In this document: positions 1-11,739 of the stretch, piece after piece | Position numbering within the stretch: the first letter of the stretch is position 1 | How the letters are laid out: every line of letters starts with the position of its first letter | NCBI GenBank assembly: GCA_001931875.2 | Contig: MSJH02000582.1 | Span: 1 to 37,439, forward strand | Direction of reading: 5' to 3' | Source of the DNA: Byssochlamys sp. IMV 00236 | Taxonomy: Eukaryota; Ascomycota; Eurotiomycetes; Eurotiales; Thermoascaceae | Length of the DNA: 37,439 nucleotides | Translations under genes and position numbers: made by a program | The notes under the pieces: generated by a model | The model's database searches: none | What the model saw: the letters and a program-made list of their open reading frames with translations, nothing else | Told to the model about the DNA's origin: nothing

Positions 1-1164
1 AAAAAAAAAAAAAAAAAAAAAGCGACGATCAGACAGTTGACTGATTTTCCCTTCTTGATTAAAGATACATGTTTGAAGGAACTATGGAGTACTTTGGTGT
101 TGCAACAGCTGTATTGATACATTTTTACATCAACTCCTTTTCACACTGAAAAAAAACCCACTAGAGTGGGAACACTGAACATAAAGGGAAAAAATCTCCT
201 TGCATGGGGAAGGTTGGACAGGTGGGAAACAGCCCAAAAGTGTGAATGTTTGAACACTTTGGAGGCATTTATTTACTTTTGTCATCATGTTTCACGGTTC
301 GCTACTATACTTTTCTTTGGTTTATTGCATTCTTTACAAAGTGATACAACTCTGTAACTTGATGCTGACTAAACGTACGTGTATAAGAACATTTAAGAAA
401 GATGGGAAAAATACCTGAAGAGTTTGTGGGAATTTTATATGTCATAATGTTGTTACAGTTCTTGACAAGGTTGAATGTTAAAATATAAAGAAGGGGGGCG
501 TTTAGTTCTTGTTCAAATATACTAAAAGTCATCATGATGTACTTGTTCCTTGTTTCCATGGTTTCTAATAGAGTCAATTAAAAACTTTACTATAAAAAGG
601 AAACCTTGGCTTCCCCAAGTTTATTTTCATTATAAAGGATGCAGCCCCATTCATATGCACAAAGTGAAATTATATAAACTTTATATCAGATGAATAAAAT
701 AGATATAGTATCTCACATTAGTGTCAATAGAAACGTAATGATGACAATCCTCAATCAATCGTATATCGACCGGTTTATGATGATACTCAAAGCTTTTCAT
801 TTACGTGATTATTCAAATGAAACTCAAACAAGCAACATATAATGTTTCTCTTTCAACAAACACATTCTCTCTTTTATTCATAACGCGAGCTAACCATAGT
901 TCCCCCTTTTTTTTTCGTCTTGTTCTATTAATCTCATTTAAGCCCATCCAATCAAATCACAACGGAATACTATGGGAATAGCCACTATTAATGCTTAAAT
1001 GCAAATCATTTTCTCTGATTGGCCAAATTAGTTTGCGGGGCAAAGTTTGACAAACATATTCTCACACTTTAGGGAACATCATAAACAAAGGAAAATATCG
1101 GATTCAACCATGCATTTTCACACATTTGCTGCTTACATAAGTTACACATAGAGTTTATTTGTTT
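1..1164. other. No gene recognised; A-tract at window edge
   Basis: The window opens with a run of about 21 A. Several short open frames exist on both strands, but none shows a family motif, splice-linked partner or convincing composition. CCAAT-type motifs lie near 951 and 1018 with no adjacent gene start. The last stretch is the 3' flank of ATG7: an AATAAA-type signal on the minus strand (TTTATT at 1154-1159) sits just past its stop. I see nothing else here. Confidence 0.6.
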
Positions 1165-3579
1165 TTAGAAATCATCCTCTTCAGCAGTCCAGTCATCCAA
1201 TACATTCTCACTTTCGGCTTTCAATGCACTTAAGCCTGTGATATCTTCAAGGTATATAGGATCATCGAGTACCTTTTGAACAAAGGATAAAGGATCTTGA
1301 CTATAAGCCTCAAGTACCTATATCATATTGTTATGTAATTGATTCATCGTTAAAATAAATGTACCTTGTCTGAGCAGGCAGTGCATTTGTCATAAGATTG
1401 CCCAACAATCAGGAGATTATTAAATTGACCTAGGAAACCACGTATTTGATGAGGAAGAAGGCCTAGAATAGAGCCAGCAGAAGAATTTGAAGCATTAGTG
1501 CTCGCTTCAGCGTGAATGCTATTTCAACAAGTTTAATCCTTTGTATTTTTCAAGAGATTTTGATTTTACCCCTTGGGGTCTTGAAGGAGTGAAACCATGA
1601 GTTCAACAGCAAGTGCCCCAGCTATAGCAGCCAGACCAGGGCGGGTGACGGTACATTGCTGATCAAGGGTACGATCAGTGAGGGACTATTGTTAATTAGT
1701 ATAATATATATAACCCATGCCGGTTGTATAACTTACGTCAGTTGGAGCCACGATGTCGTTACAAAAATAACATCCCATTTGATTCTGACGGGTACCGTGC
1801 CGCATGACAAGATAGCTATCGAACCCCAAAGCACTATTGATGATCCATTTATTTAATTTAGTGCCTATTAAAGTAGGTAACCATCGACTTTCTCGACTGT
1901 CGGTAAGTAAAAAGATCACATCATGCTCTTTTATTAATTCAGTGAGGGTTGTCAAGTCTTGGTCAAGGTGATTGTGAGTATGTCCTGGCATAGGGATTGT
2001 CAAGTCGTAACCTTTGGCAACCTATAGGCATGATGAGTTCCCTTTCGGTTCCCCCCATCTATCTCTTTCTCTCTCCTTAAAACACCGCAGAATGACTTAC
2101 CAACGTGGGCTGAATCTCCAATAATTGCTCCGCTGCTGTTTGTGCCTTTGGTTTACCTTTATCCTGAAATCGGTAAAGGGGTTGACGGACAGGGTTAGAA
2201 TAGGATACGGTGCCACTGTCGACAAATGTGATATGCCTCACGCCCCATCCCTAATATATACATATGAATATATATCATTTAAACAAATAGTCAATATACC
2301 ATTAAACATCGAGCTACGTAGCAGCCCAAGGTGCCTGCACCTAGCAACAGGCACTTTGTCTGCTTAATCTTGTCCAGATCTAGTTCAGGCATCAGTCTCC
2401 ATCGCATCAGCTTCAAATTGAGGTCAATTGCGGTATCTGCCAATCTACATTAAACATGATAAGAGGGTTTATGTTTTACCATATGTTTTACATTTACCTT
2501 GCAGGATCCATGAGAGGGCCCAGATCGGCCATTCTAGGACCAAGTTTACCTTGCACGTTCCTTTCCCACCCCACTGATTTTGTTGTTTGATAGGAACAGT
2601 GTTCAGGTAAAGAAGCGTCTATCAGATAAGGATCGCTCTGTCGATAACAGAGTATCCTGACCTTTTTTAAACCCCAGACAGTGTAGATGAGATAGAGAAG
2701 ATTCCTTAATGGCCACCCGGGTGACCCCTTGACGGGTGAAGGGTCAAGAAAGGCAAACCAAATGGTCTAAATAATAAATAAATGACTGAGTATATATGCA
2801 AGTTAAATGCAAACTCACTTGATCATTTTTCTCAAATGCGTCCAAAGAAAGTATCCGCATTCGTTCGGTTTCCTTTTTTATCAAGAAATAATATTGACCT
2901 TGATAAGCTGCATGCAAAACAGATGCCTAAGGGCTGGTGTTATCATTCCCCCCTCTCTTCATTCCTAACATATGATCTATACTCGCCTGTTCACTGGTCA
3001 AATCTTGTTGATGATTCAATTGCCATCCGTCTTGATCAGGTATGATGGCAGGAAATGCAAACCAATAATAAAACTTGTATTTTTTTAAATCAGCAAAGGT
3101 GAGTAATAGATAGTGATATAACTTCTTTGGGTCCTTTAATGCTTCCCCTGACTCAACCGCCTCCTTTATCTAAAATACGATTATTCATCTTGTTTTATCA
3201 TCTTATCTCGCTTTATGTATGCACCTTGAGTGTTGCCTCTTGAAATAGTTGATTTTTATCAATAGTCCGAAAAGCTTCAACTGTATTTGTATTGATCAAA
3301 GTGCCCTTGATACCATCTTTATCTTGACTAATAAATTTTAGTATGATTTCTTTATCTTTACGAAGCTTACGTGTTATCGAGGCCGTGAGAAGGAATGAAG
3401 AAATGACTAGGCATCAAGACGGTTTGACCCTGTTGGTCAGTGGCTGTTGTGGGAAAAGAATAGTGGCCTTGAATGACCAAGGCCTCTTGAGATAGTTTTA
3501 AAATGTCTAATTTCTTTGTTGCGAGAGATTGCCAGAATGAGGCATCCACTGCTGAACTGAGAGGAGTAAACTTGAGCAT
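1165..3579 (-). CDS. ATG7: ATG7, E1-like enzyme of autophagy (11 exons, 624 aa)
   Basis: E1-like enzyme that activates Atg8 and Atg12 for autophagosome formation in the cytosol. Exons (minus strand): 3371-3579, 3225-3327, 2987-3169, 2819-2926, 2498-2766, 2300-2444, 2101-2250, 1737-2021, 1570-1685, 1365-1518, 1165-1317. The frame stays open across all eleven and gives 624 residues, normal for the family. The N-terminal domain reads [13 protein letters not shown] and [17 protein letters not shown]. The ATP-binding loop is GAGTLG, followed by [13 protein letters not shown] and SNPVRQPLY. Then come [23 protein letters not shown] and the catalytic-cysteine segment [14 protein letters not shown]. 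The C-terminus is acidic ([10 protein letters not shown]), with CTAC just upstream. Intron 3 (2927-2986) fits only a GC donor (CAG|GCGAGT). The start is the first Met in register with the family N-terminus. The gene is divergent from the CreA/Mig1-like gene. Confidence 0.96.
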
Positions 3580-4256
3580 ATCACGTGGAAAAGAAATGAA
3601 TGCACAGACACAATGAAATTTTCATATGTTTTGTGTGTGTGTATGTATGTGTGTGTGTGCCTATGTTTGCGCGAGCGGGCTGTGGTCTGATTTTATAATC
3701 GTGGAAAATTGCGTGATAGAAATTCGGGCAGAGCTGTATTAGCGGGGAATTTTTCTTACAAGTCTGGATTTAGAAATCATGATTACCCCACACTAAGGAG
3801 GTGAAGTGATATGGAACAGATAAGCGAAAAAATTTTTATATTTAATTTTTTCCTATCTTTTTGATCGCTTTCTAAAGAACAAAAAAGAACAAGTGTTGCT
3901 TAGATGACTTTTGTCTTTGTCAAGCAATTCTGCTTGTAAAGATTACTTCTTTATTCATTTGGGTCCCTTTTTAATGATTTTTATAATCTTCATTCTTTTA
4001 CTTTTTGCGTGTGAAAGATCAAGTTGATGATTTCCTTTTTCGGTTATCGCTTTCATCTTTTTTTCTTCCGGATGTGGAGTTAGTCTTACGCAAATACAGC
4101 AGCACAAGCGGGCAGCACAGCACACCCCCCAGGATTCCCTATCTTTGTCTGATCAACATTTATATATAAAAAAAAAGATATATATATAACCCCACTTTTT
4201 ATTAACAATTATAAATCCTCCCTCCTTTTCTCACATCTTTTTTTCTACTTATTATC
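3580..4256. promoter_or_regulatory. Divergent promoter of ATG7 and the CreA/Mig1-like gene
   Basis: A 677-bp intergenic region between two outward-facing genes. Two CCCCAC hexamers (GTGGGG on the other strand, fitting the CreA/Mig1 consensus SYGGRG) occur at 3786-3791 and 4190-4195. TATA-like tracts at about 4161-4168 and 4179-4188 lie 65-95 bp before the zinc-finger gene's ATG. A GT-rich microsatellite-like stretch (about 3630-3665) lies just upstream of ATG7. Site function is inferred from consensus only; hexamers of this kind arise often by chance. Confidence 0.5.
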
Positions 4257-4895
4257 ATGACTGCAAATAACACAACATTCTACAACGCTATTCAATTAAA
4301 CAATATCACATTAAAAAAACCTATTGCACCTGTGGACAAAGCCAATATTCCAAGACCTTACAAGTGTCCCATTTGTCCAAAATCATTTTATAGATTAGAA
4401 CATCAAACTCGTCATATTCGTACTCATACAGGTGAAAAGCCTCATCCTTGTACATTTCCTGGTTGCAGCAAACGATTCTCTCGTTCAGATGAACTCACCC
4501 GCCATGCTCGTATTCACACCTGTCCGAGCAAAAGAAGGGCTCGTAAGAGTGCAAGAACAGCCAAGATAATTCAACATCAGATTCGCTCTATGCCTCCTTC
4601 ACCGGCTTTATCAGCTAGTTCACACTTTTCACAAGAGAATGACGATTTACTCACTCCCGATCAATCACCTACCCTTTCTCCTACTTTACTTACTCCTGTC
4701 ACTTCTCCTAAAATGGTGCCAATCAAACTAGCTCCTTTGGAATGCAATCTGGATAGTATGCGTCAACAACAACCTCAGACTCATCCTTCCGATATCAACT
4801 TACTCGATCTGCTCGATAGACCTCCCCAAGCACGCGTATTACCCCCTATTCTTCCAAACACTTTACCATCCATTCATACTTTATTTCCATTCTAA
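4257..4895 (+). CDS. MIG1: CreA/Mig1-type C2H2 zinc-finger repressor (212 aa, one exon)
   Basis: Nuclear DNA-binding protein expected to repress genes for alternative carbon sources when glucose is present. Two C2H2 fingers lie at residues 37-57 (Cys37, Cys40, His53, His57) and 65-87 (Cys65, Cys70, His83, His87). The linker is HTGEKPH, and the recognition helices RLEHQTRH and RSDELTRH are diagnostic of the Mig1/CreA/Wilms group. A basic stretch follows (residues 92-103), then a Ser/Pro/Thr-rich middle. The C-terminus is Leu/Pro-rich (LLDLLDRPP...[18 protein letters not shown]) and resembles a short repression module. At 212 residues it is much shorter than Aspergillus CreA, but single-exon compact versions are plausible. 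AATAAA lies at 4971-4976. Whether this is the functional CreA orthologue or a paralogue cannot be told from one locus. Confidence 0.92.
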   Translation: MTANNTTFYNAIQLNNITLKKPIAPVDKANIPRPYKCPICPKSFYRLEHQTRHIRTHTGEKPHPCTFPGCSKRFSRSDELTRHARIHTCPSKRRARKSARTAKIIQHQIRSMPPSPALSASSHFSQENDDLLTPDQSPTLSPTLLTPVTSPKMVPIKLAPLECNLDSMRQQQPQTHPSDINLLDLLDRPPQARVLPPILPNTLPSIHTLFPF

Positions 4896-6228
4896 GAAAG
4901 TTGCATTGTATTATTATTTGTATAGAATTTCCCTCATTTATGTGTACATAATCATTTTCTATTTTTTACCAATAAAAAATATAATATAAAAACAGCTCCG
5001 TAATTTCCCTAACAAATTAGAAATATTCCATATTTTCCCGTTGATTACCATTGGCTTATGATTAAGGGTTCTGGTTTCGCATCGGCACGTGGCGAGAGAA
5101 ATGTCTGACTTATCATTGGATGTTGCAAAAGGGATTCGTTTAAGGTGATATCATTCTCCATGGAGAATTATCAAAAGATTAAATCGGATATAATATAGTT
5201 GCATTTCAAATTGGAAAGTCGGAAGTTGCCCCGTTTCATTTCATTACCTTTTTTATACATCGGACCCGACCGTTGTCATGTTTACAGTACAGGTACACAT
5301 TATGGCCTGTTGTTTTTTTATTGTTGTTGACAAGGGGGAGCATTGTATTTTTATTACTTTATTAAATTTATAAATAGAGAATGTCATTAAAAAAAGAGAC
5401 TAAGCTGGATGACTCATCCTAAAGGAGTGGACCCCTTAAGTAGCACGTGCGTTTGAAGAGACTTGAGATGTATAATAGGCCATTGGCTGCTGTATTCACA
5501 TGCTGGTCTTAGATCTTTAAAGATAGCGTTGAATTATTTTTTTTTAATTGTCCCTGGTTGTTATCTAAGCAATTTTTTTAGAGTCTTGTTCTATTACTAA
5601 TGAAGACGTTATCGGATATTCTATTTGCTGCGGAAGTGTGTTGATATGTGCTGAATTTATTAGAAGGCCCCCCCTCCTCCTGTTTCAGAAGCAATAATAC
5701 ATAATGATGCCTTTATAAAATAGTTTAATTTAAGAATAATATAACGAACTGAGTCTAACTTACGAATGACTAATTTAGTGTAAACATTCCCTTTATATAG
5801 TAGTCATTGATCCTATTGTAATCTCTTGGCTTGGTGGGGAATTTATCATACTAAGAGATTTGTATTTGAAAAAAAAAAAAAAAAAAGCCATATATGTCCT
5901 TATGTATTCTTATCAGATTTTTATTGTTAAAGAGTAGATGAACGTATTGAGTAATATATGAACTATTTCAAATCAAAAGACGCAGCTGGCATCATTCACT
6001 TTATTGACAAAAAAAGAAACAAGTATGCTTTTTTTTTTTTGAAGGCAGCGTAAGCATTGCTTAAATTACAATTTAGCTGGAGTGCTTAACCAATGCTAGT
6101 GTTTATAAAATAGCATGTTGACAATTGCCATAAAATATAAGGTACCATTACTTCTAGCAAAAGTGATGCTTATGTAAAGAGAGAGAAAGAGAAAGAATAA
6201 GAACATCTTTGATTTCTATAGTGATAGG
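4896..6228. other. Gene-free stretch with palindromes
   Basis: After the zinc-finger gene's polyadenylation signal I find no coding frame worth calling. The stretch holds a perfect 16-bp palindrome centred on CCATGG (5153-5168). A 13-bp palindrome around TGACTCA (5407-5419) is the consensus for Gcn4/AP-1 bZIP factors, and GCACGTGC (5443-5450) carries an E-box. An A16 run spans about 5871-5886. A GA-rich tract (about 6178-6200) precedes the decayed gene at 6229. Confidence 0.5.
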
Positions 6229-7049
6229 CTGAAGACATACAGTCCTTATTACGATGTATACAGTGTAAATGAAGCCACTTTTGTTAAAAACACCTTGCTA
6301 CCGCTTTTGGCTGCCTATTTCCCGAACGATTCGAACATCTTCACAGAAGGATAACTCAATAGTCAACGTGTTTTATTATTATTGATATCCAATCTTGTGA
6401 ATAATAGAGCTAATGGAGTCGTGAGCGGCTCGAGCAGACAAGAGCGTCAAACGGATCCTGACGCGCAAGGGCGCAAGGGGGATTTCAGTGTATATATGTG
6501 CGACAACAAGCTTAGCCAGTTAGTATTCCTTATAGAATGCAAGCCCCAGCAATGGCTTTGTTAAAATGGCAAACTGCTTCAAGGGTTGCCTCGACGAAGC
6601 CATCAAGAACTGTATGGACCATTCGGTACTGACGGTATGTGGTCTTCTCTGTGAAAGTGGGTACCAAAAAAGGAGCAACGAAATAGTAACACAAGATTCC
6701 CATGCGGTTTTGTTCGTTATAGATAGTTGATGTAAAGCCTTTGCCATTGATCTCAAGCACCATGGCATGTACCGACTGATTGAGATCAGTGCCTTCTACT
6801 TGCCCCGCGACTACAACAATTTGGATGTCATGCTTGGTGCGTTTCAAGTCATAAACCAATGCTAGGCGAGATCGCAATGAAAGAGAGAGTAGAGATATGG
6901 ATCATAACCTATTATTTTAGAAAATTGTCATGGAAGCAGCGAAAGCATGCAAAGAAACAATTCAACGAGACGGCAATGACGATGACATGTGTCTGCCATC
7001 ATTTGTCCCTCCAGTCCGACTTGCCGAAGACCAGATAAGTGTCGATTGA
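6229..7049 (+). pseudogene. Broken copy A of an unnamed repeated fungal family
   Basis: The plus strand carries pieces of one protein in collinear order, interrupted by stops and frameshifts. A first piece contains TFVKNTLLPLLAAYFPND. After a stop near 6352 comes GRKGDFSVYMC...FLIECKP in the same frame. A frameshift near 6545 leads to PSNGFVKMANCFKGCLDEA and VCGLLCES. After a TGA at 6728 comes GMYRLIEISAFYLPRDYNN. A further frame change near 6852 gives EAAKACKETIQRDG and CLPSFVPPVRLAEDQ, ending at TGA 7047-7049. The same motif order (E-x-KPP, a hydrophobic segment, an IAEI/LIEI...P-(K/R)-(E/D) segment, a PSF tail) recurs at 16617-17192, so this is a family. I do not recognise it by name. The 115-residue minus-strand frame across 6530-6877 is a shadow. 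Confidence 0.6.
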
Positions 7050-7163
7050 AATTTATATTATCCTTTTAACGTCGCAATGTTAGTTCAAGTCCCTGCTGCA
7101 GAATTTGGATCCTGTGAGACTTGCTCGCGCTGCCCAAAAACTTGACTTTTCGAAGCGTTGGTC

Positions 7164-7189
7164 TTTTTTTTTTTTTTTTTTTTTTTTTT
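7164..7189. repeat. T26 homopolymer
   Basis: Twenty-six consecutive T. On the minus strand this is an A26 run lying about 95 nt past the stop of the decayed minus-strand coding segment 7285-7555, the position expected of a retrocopy tail. It may equally be a simple nucleosome-poor tract. Confidence 0.7.
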
Positions 7190-7284
7190 AATAATATTTG
7201 CCAGTTCAAGTTTTTCTTATTTGAAAAGTTACTTTCATGAACGGATCGTCATGGCCGCATCTTCAGCCGTTATCCTGAGTATTT

Positions 7285-7555
7285 TCACTGAGCATCATCT
7301 GTATTGTAAAAATGTAAAGAGCTGGGGATGTCTTTCAGGTGATGATGTCCAGAGTATGGGTGGACGCGAAGGTACACAGCATGGAGCAATATGTTGACTA
7401 GATGACGAACCTCAGCCAAATAAGCTTGATCAACAACTTTTTGAGTATCAAAGATATTTCACATAACTCAAGAATGACTCTTTCTGTGGATGTGATGAGT
7501 CATAGACAAGTTTGATCAGATGACTGGTAGGCGAGTTAATGGGCATCAATGGATG
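7285..7555 (-). pseudogene. Broken coding segment, family unknown
   Basis: The minus strand reads HPLMPINSPTSHLIKLVYD and SHPQKESFLSYVKYL, hits a stop, and continues in another frame as FDTQKVVDQAYLAEVRHL, NILLHAVYLRVHPYSG and HHHLKDIPSSLHFYN to a TGA at 7285-7287. The residue composition and the smooth join across a single frameshift suggest a once-coding sequence. I do not recognise the family. It lies between the T26 (7164-7189) and T30 (7649-7678) tracts. The competing plus-strand frame near 7250-7397 has no such character. Could also be chance; moderate to low certainty. Confidence 0.35.
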
Positions 7556-7646
7556 AAGCTACCGGCGGTGATTCTCCTTGTATCCTTACAACTAACAAAC
7601 TATAGGCTAATCTGTTTGTAACAAGAAAACGAACTGGCATGGCTGT

Positions 7647-7648
<2 letters not shown>

Positions 7649-7678
<30 letters not shown>
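7649..7678. repeat. T30 homopolymer
   Basis: Thirty consecutive T, the longest homopolymer in the window, with an adjacent T-rich block at about 7738-7753. No gene start is close by. Length should be treated as approximate because long homopolymers are error-prone in sequencing. Confidence 0.7.
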
Positions 7679-7683
<5 letters not shown>

Positions 7684-7794
7684 CAGGGATTAACAAGTCA
7701 TTTACAAACGGTGAAAGCAAGCATCAATTTCATATTTTCTTTTTTTTTTTTTTGTATTCTTTGCCTGTTACAATCTTATCATGTGTAAAAATGA

Positions 7795-8033
7795 AATGAA
7801 AGGCACGACTATCTGATCACCTTGGCTGTGAACCGGTCATCGGAGACAATGATTGACAAAATGGTCAGTTCAGTCAAGAGAGTGCGGCTGATAATGGAAG
7901 ATTTTGCAGATCTTTCCACTAATGTAAAAGATCTACGGCGCTTCATCAAAATCAACAAGAAAGTTTCCGAGGTGGTGGCAGATATTGTCCACAAGATGGA
8001 AATATACAGTCGACATGAAATCGTTTCGTATGT
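7795..8033 (+). other. Possible coding exon remnant, unknown
   Basis: An open plus-strand frame reads LITLAVNRSSETMIDKMV, then VRLIMEDFADLSTNVKDL and FIKINKKVSEVVADIVHK. It is helical and coiled-coil-like in character. It ends at a good splice donor (TC|GTATGT, 8030-8035), and a T-rich tract with an AAAG acceptor lies just before it. There is no Met start in frame and no partner exon that I could join. It may be another decayed fragment of the repeat-rich region or chance. I cannot name it. Confidence 0.25.
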
Positions 8034-8770
8034 TTTTTTCGGTTCATCACGAATACTAGAAAGTGTCTCACCCCATCCTTTTGCTATTTTCTTAAGAATT
8101 ATGCAGTATATTTCTACAAGAGTAGTGCCGATAGATTACGCTTAATTCAAAACTTGGTCCTTTGTGATCTGTGTCTCGTTTGATGTGCTATCAAGAATGA
8201 AAAACTGGGAAATTAAAATTCAGGTACCAGTGCGCGTATGTATATGAATGAGATTAGCAATGGTTTCGATTATAGGCATATCAATAGTGCTCTAATTGGT
8301 CAAGTATACAGTTGATGGGGGAATGGAATAATCATGACGTTTTCTAACGATCTCTGTTTATGAACAAATCATTTTCCCTGTTGAGATCTTTAACTAGGGA
8401 CACACCAATCCACTGTCTCTGTTTGGTGAGACCCCTTTTTTGTTGACCCAATCTATCTGAGTTTAATAAGGGTTTTACTCTAAAAGAAAATTAATTGGTG
8501 TATCTCCATGCTTTAACAAGCGTCTCTATTTATTGTTTGAAAAAGAGAAAAGGGAGCATATAGTGTTCCTACTGTTTATCCTATTTAGTATTACCGTGTT
8601 TACTTTGTGACCGTTGTAGATGGCCAGGTCATCAGTGACGTCCAGCTTCGGAGTTATTTAAATTTCTCTGTCTCTGTCTTTCTCTCTTTTTTTTTTTTTT
8701 TTTTTTTTTTCCCTTTTAATCACTCATTTATAATTACATTTTCATTCTACATAAAATAATATACATTCAT
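8034..8770. other. Upstream region of the STS1-like gene
   Basis: No gene seen. The stretch ends in a CT-rich tract followed by T24 (8687-8710), about 60 bp before the STS1 ATG. This is the kind of poly(dA:dT) block commonly found in fungal promoters. No clear TATA box. Confidence 0.5.
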
Positions 8771-9879
8771 ATGCACAGCTTAAACACAAGTGAATACTCT
8801 CGAGGTAGTTTTAAAAAAGAGATAAAGAAAAACAAGCCTGATAAATATATATATAAAATAGGTCGTAAAAGAAGAAATTCAGAAGATGAAGAAATGGACG
8901 ACATTTCACATCGATCATTATTAGCAGCTAGAAAGGAATTAAAGAAACATAAATCAATTCAAAAACGAACAGCGAGAATAGCCATTCTAGGTAAAATAGG
9001 ACAATAAAGAAAAGGATAATATAAGCTAATATTAATGTACAGAAACAATGGAGAAGGAGGCTCTAATTCATATTATTCAAAACTTTTTACATAAGCAACC
9101 TGAACTGATACGAGACGTCATGACTTATATTCCAGAACCTACGATTGCTTCAGCTATGAATGTATTATTGGACATGGAAAAGAAATTTATTAATAGCTTC
9201 CCATTTAATAAGCATGGTCCAGGCAGAGATGATTATACATTTTCAAGAGTGAGAGAACCCTTGGCAGACTTGATTGTAAGTTTGATATTTAAATGACATT
9301 TTTACTTATTTTAATAACAGGATACACTTGTTCGATATGCAAATCATTTTACATCACCTCGAGTATTCCCTACCACCACATTCACTTTCCTTGATTACGC
9401 AGCACATATCGCTCATCGATTGCCTGTTTGGGATAATGAGAGTAAGTTTGATAATAGAGTATTATAGATTGATTGCTAATCTCTCTTTGTTTAAACAGAT
9501 CATAATAGACTGAAACAAAACTTGTATCAACAATTAAATGAGTTTTGGAAAACGGCTATTCAGTCTACTGCATCCAAATTACGTGAAGGTGAAATTTATA
9601 GTCCCGAATCAGTTAGCGAATGGGCAAAGAGGCAAGGCTTTTTTTTTTATAATATGCATATTATACTGACTTCTTTTATATAGCCTGGCTCAACATGATA
9701 GCTTCACAGGTGGATTTTATTTTACAGAATCTGTGCATGAATTTACTAGGCAACTAGGCTTTATGATTGGTTTAACTACTGCCAATGATCTTGAAGATAA
9801 AGCAGCAACGCCCGTGTGCCATCTTGCTCCTTTAGAAACCACCTTTACTTCGACCTCTGTTGTAGGTGATAGAAGATAA
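8771..9879 (+). CDS. STS1: Cut8/STS1-like tether of nuclear proteasomes (5 exons, 300 aa)
   Basis: Anchors the 26S proteasome at or in the nucleus in yeasts. Exons: 8771-8990, 9043-9275, 9321-9441, 9499-9631, 9684-9879. The joined frame has 300 residues. A basic, NLS-like N-terminus (GRKRRNSEDEE) is followed by the Cut8 core: HKQPELIRDVMTYIPEPT, GPGRDDYTFSRVREPL, FTSPRVFPTTTFTFLDY, HRLPVWDNENHNR, then WAKSLAQHDSFTGG and FTRQLGFMIGL. The family was recognised from this order of segments. The last intron (9632-9683) has no GT donor that keeps the frame. AG|GCAAGG with acceptor TATAG fits, making it a GC-AG intron. The start is the first ATG in the exon that splices in frame to the core. A T24 tract lies just upstream. 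Confidence 0.88.
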
Positions 9880-10072
9880 GCAATAATAATATTTCTTTTT
9901 ATGGAACAAACACAATTGATACAAGCATACACACACAAACACACAAACAAACGGCATTCCTTTATTATATATCTTTCCCTTTTTATTTTATGAACTAAAA
10001 CATTCAATTTTTAAGCTGAGTTTTATTTGTGGGTAATAGGAGCCATTTTTCTTGGCAAAAGGTGGCTTGATC

Positions 10073-10082
10073 TATATAAAAG
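10073..10082 (+). promoter_or_regulatory. TATA box of the CaMKK-like kinase gene
   Basis: TATATAAAAG sits 40 bp before the ATG at 10122, in the 242-bp gap after the STS1 gene. Confidence 0.6.
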
Positions 10083-10121
10083 TGTGGCTCATCCGTTTTT
10101 ATACTATTGCTTTCTTTTTAA

Positions 10122-11641
<1,520 letters not shown>

Positions 11642-11739
11642 AGCATCTTAATAAACCATTCCCCCCGTTTTTTGATATCAATATATAATTATATATAAAC
11701 ATTAATCTGATTGCAAAATGTTCTCGAAGAGTTTATTCT

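Noticed and set aside
6530..6877. 115-codon minus-strand open frame, the longest in its neighbourhood
   Set aside because: The plus strand of the same bases carries family motifs shared with 16617-17192 (E-x-KPP, GMYRLIEI...LPRD), so the minus frame is a shadow.
7089..7140. tRNA-like TTCAAGTCC motif
   Set aside because: No matching acceptor or anticodon arms could be drawn. A scan for GGTTCRANNCC-like boxes over the window gave no tRNA.
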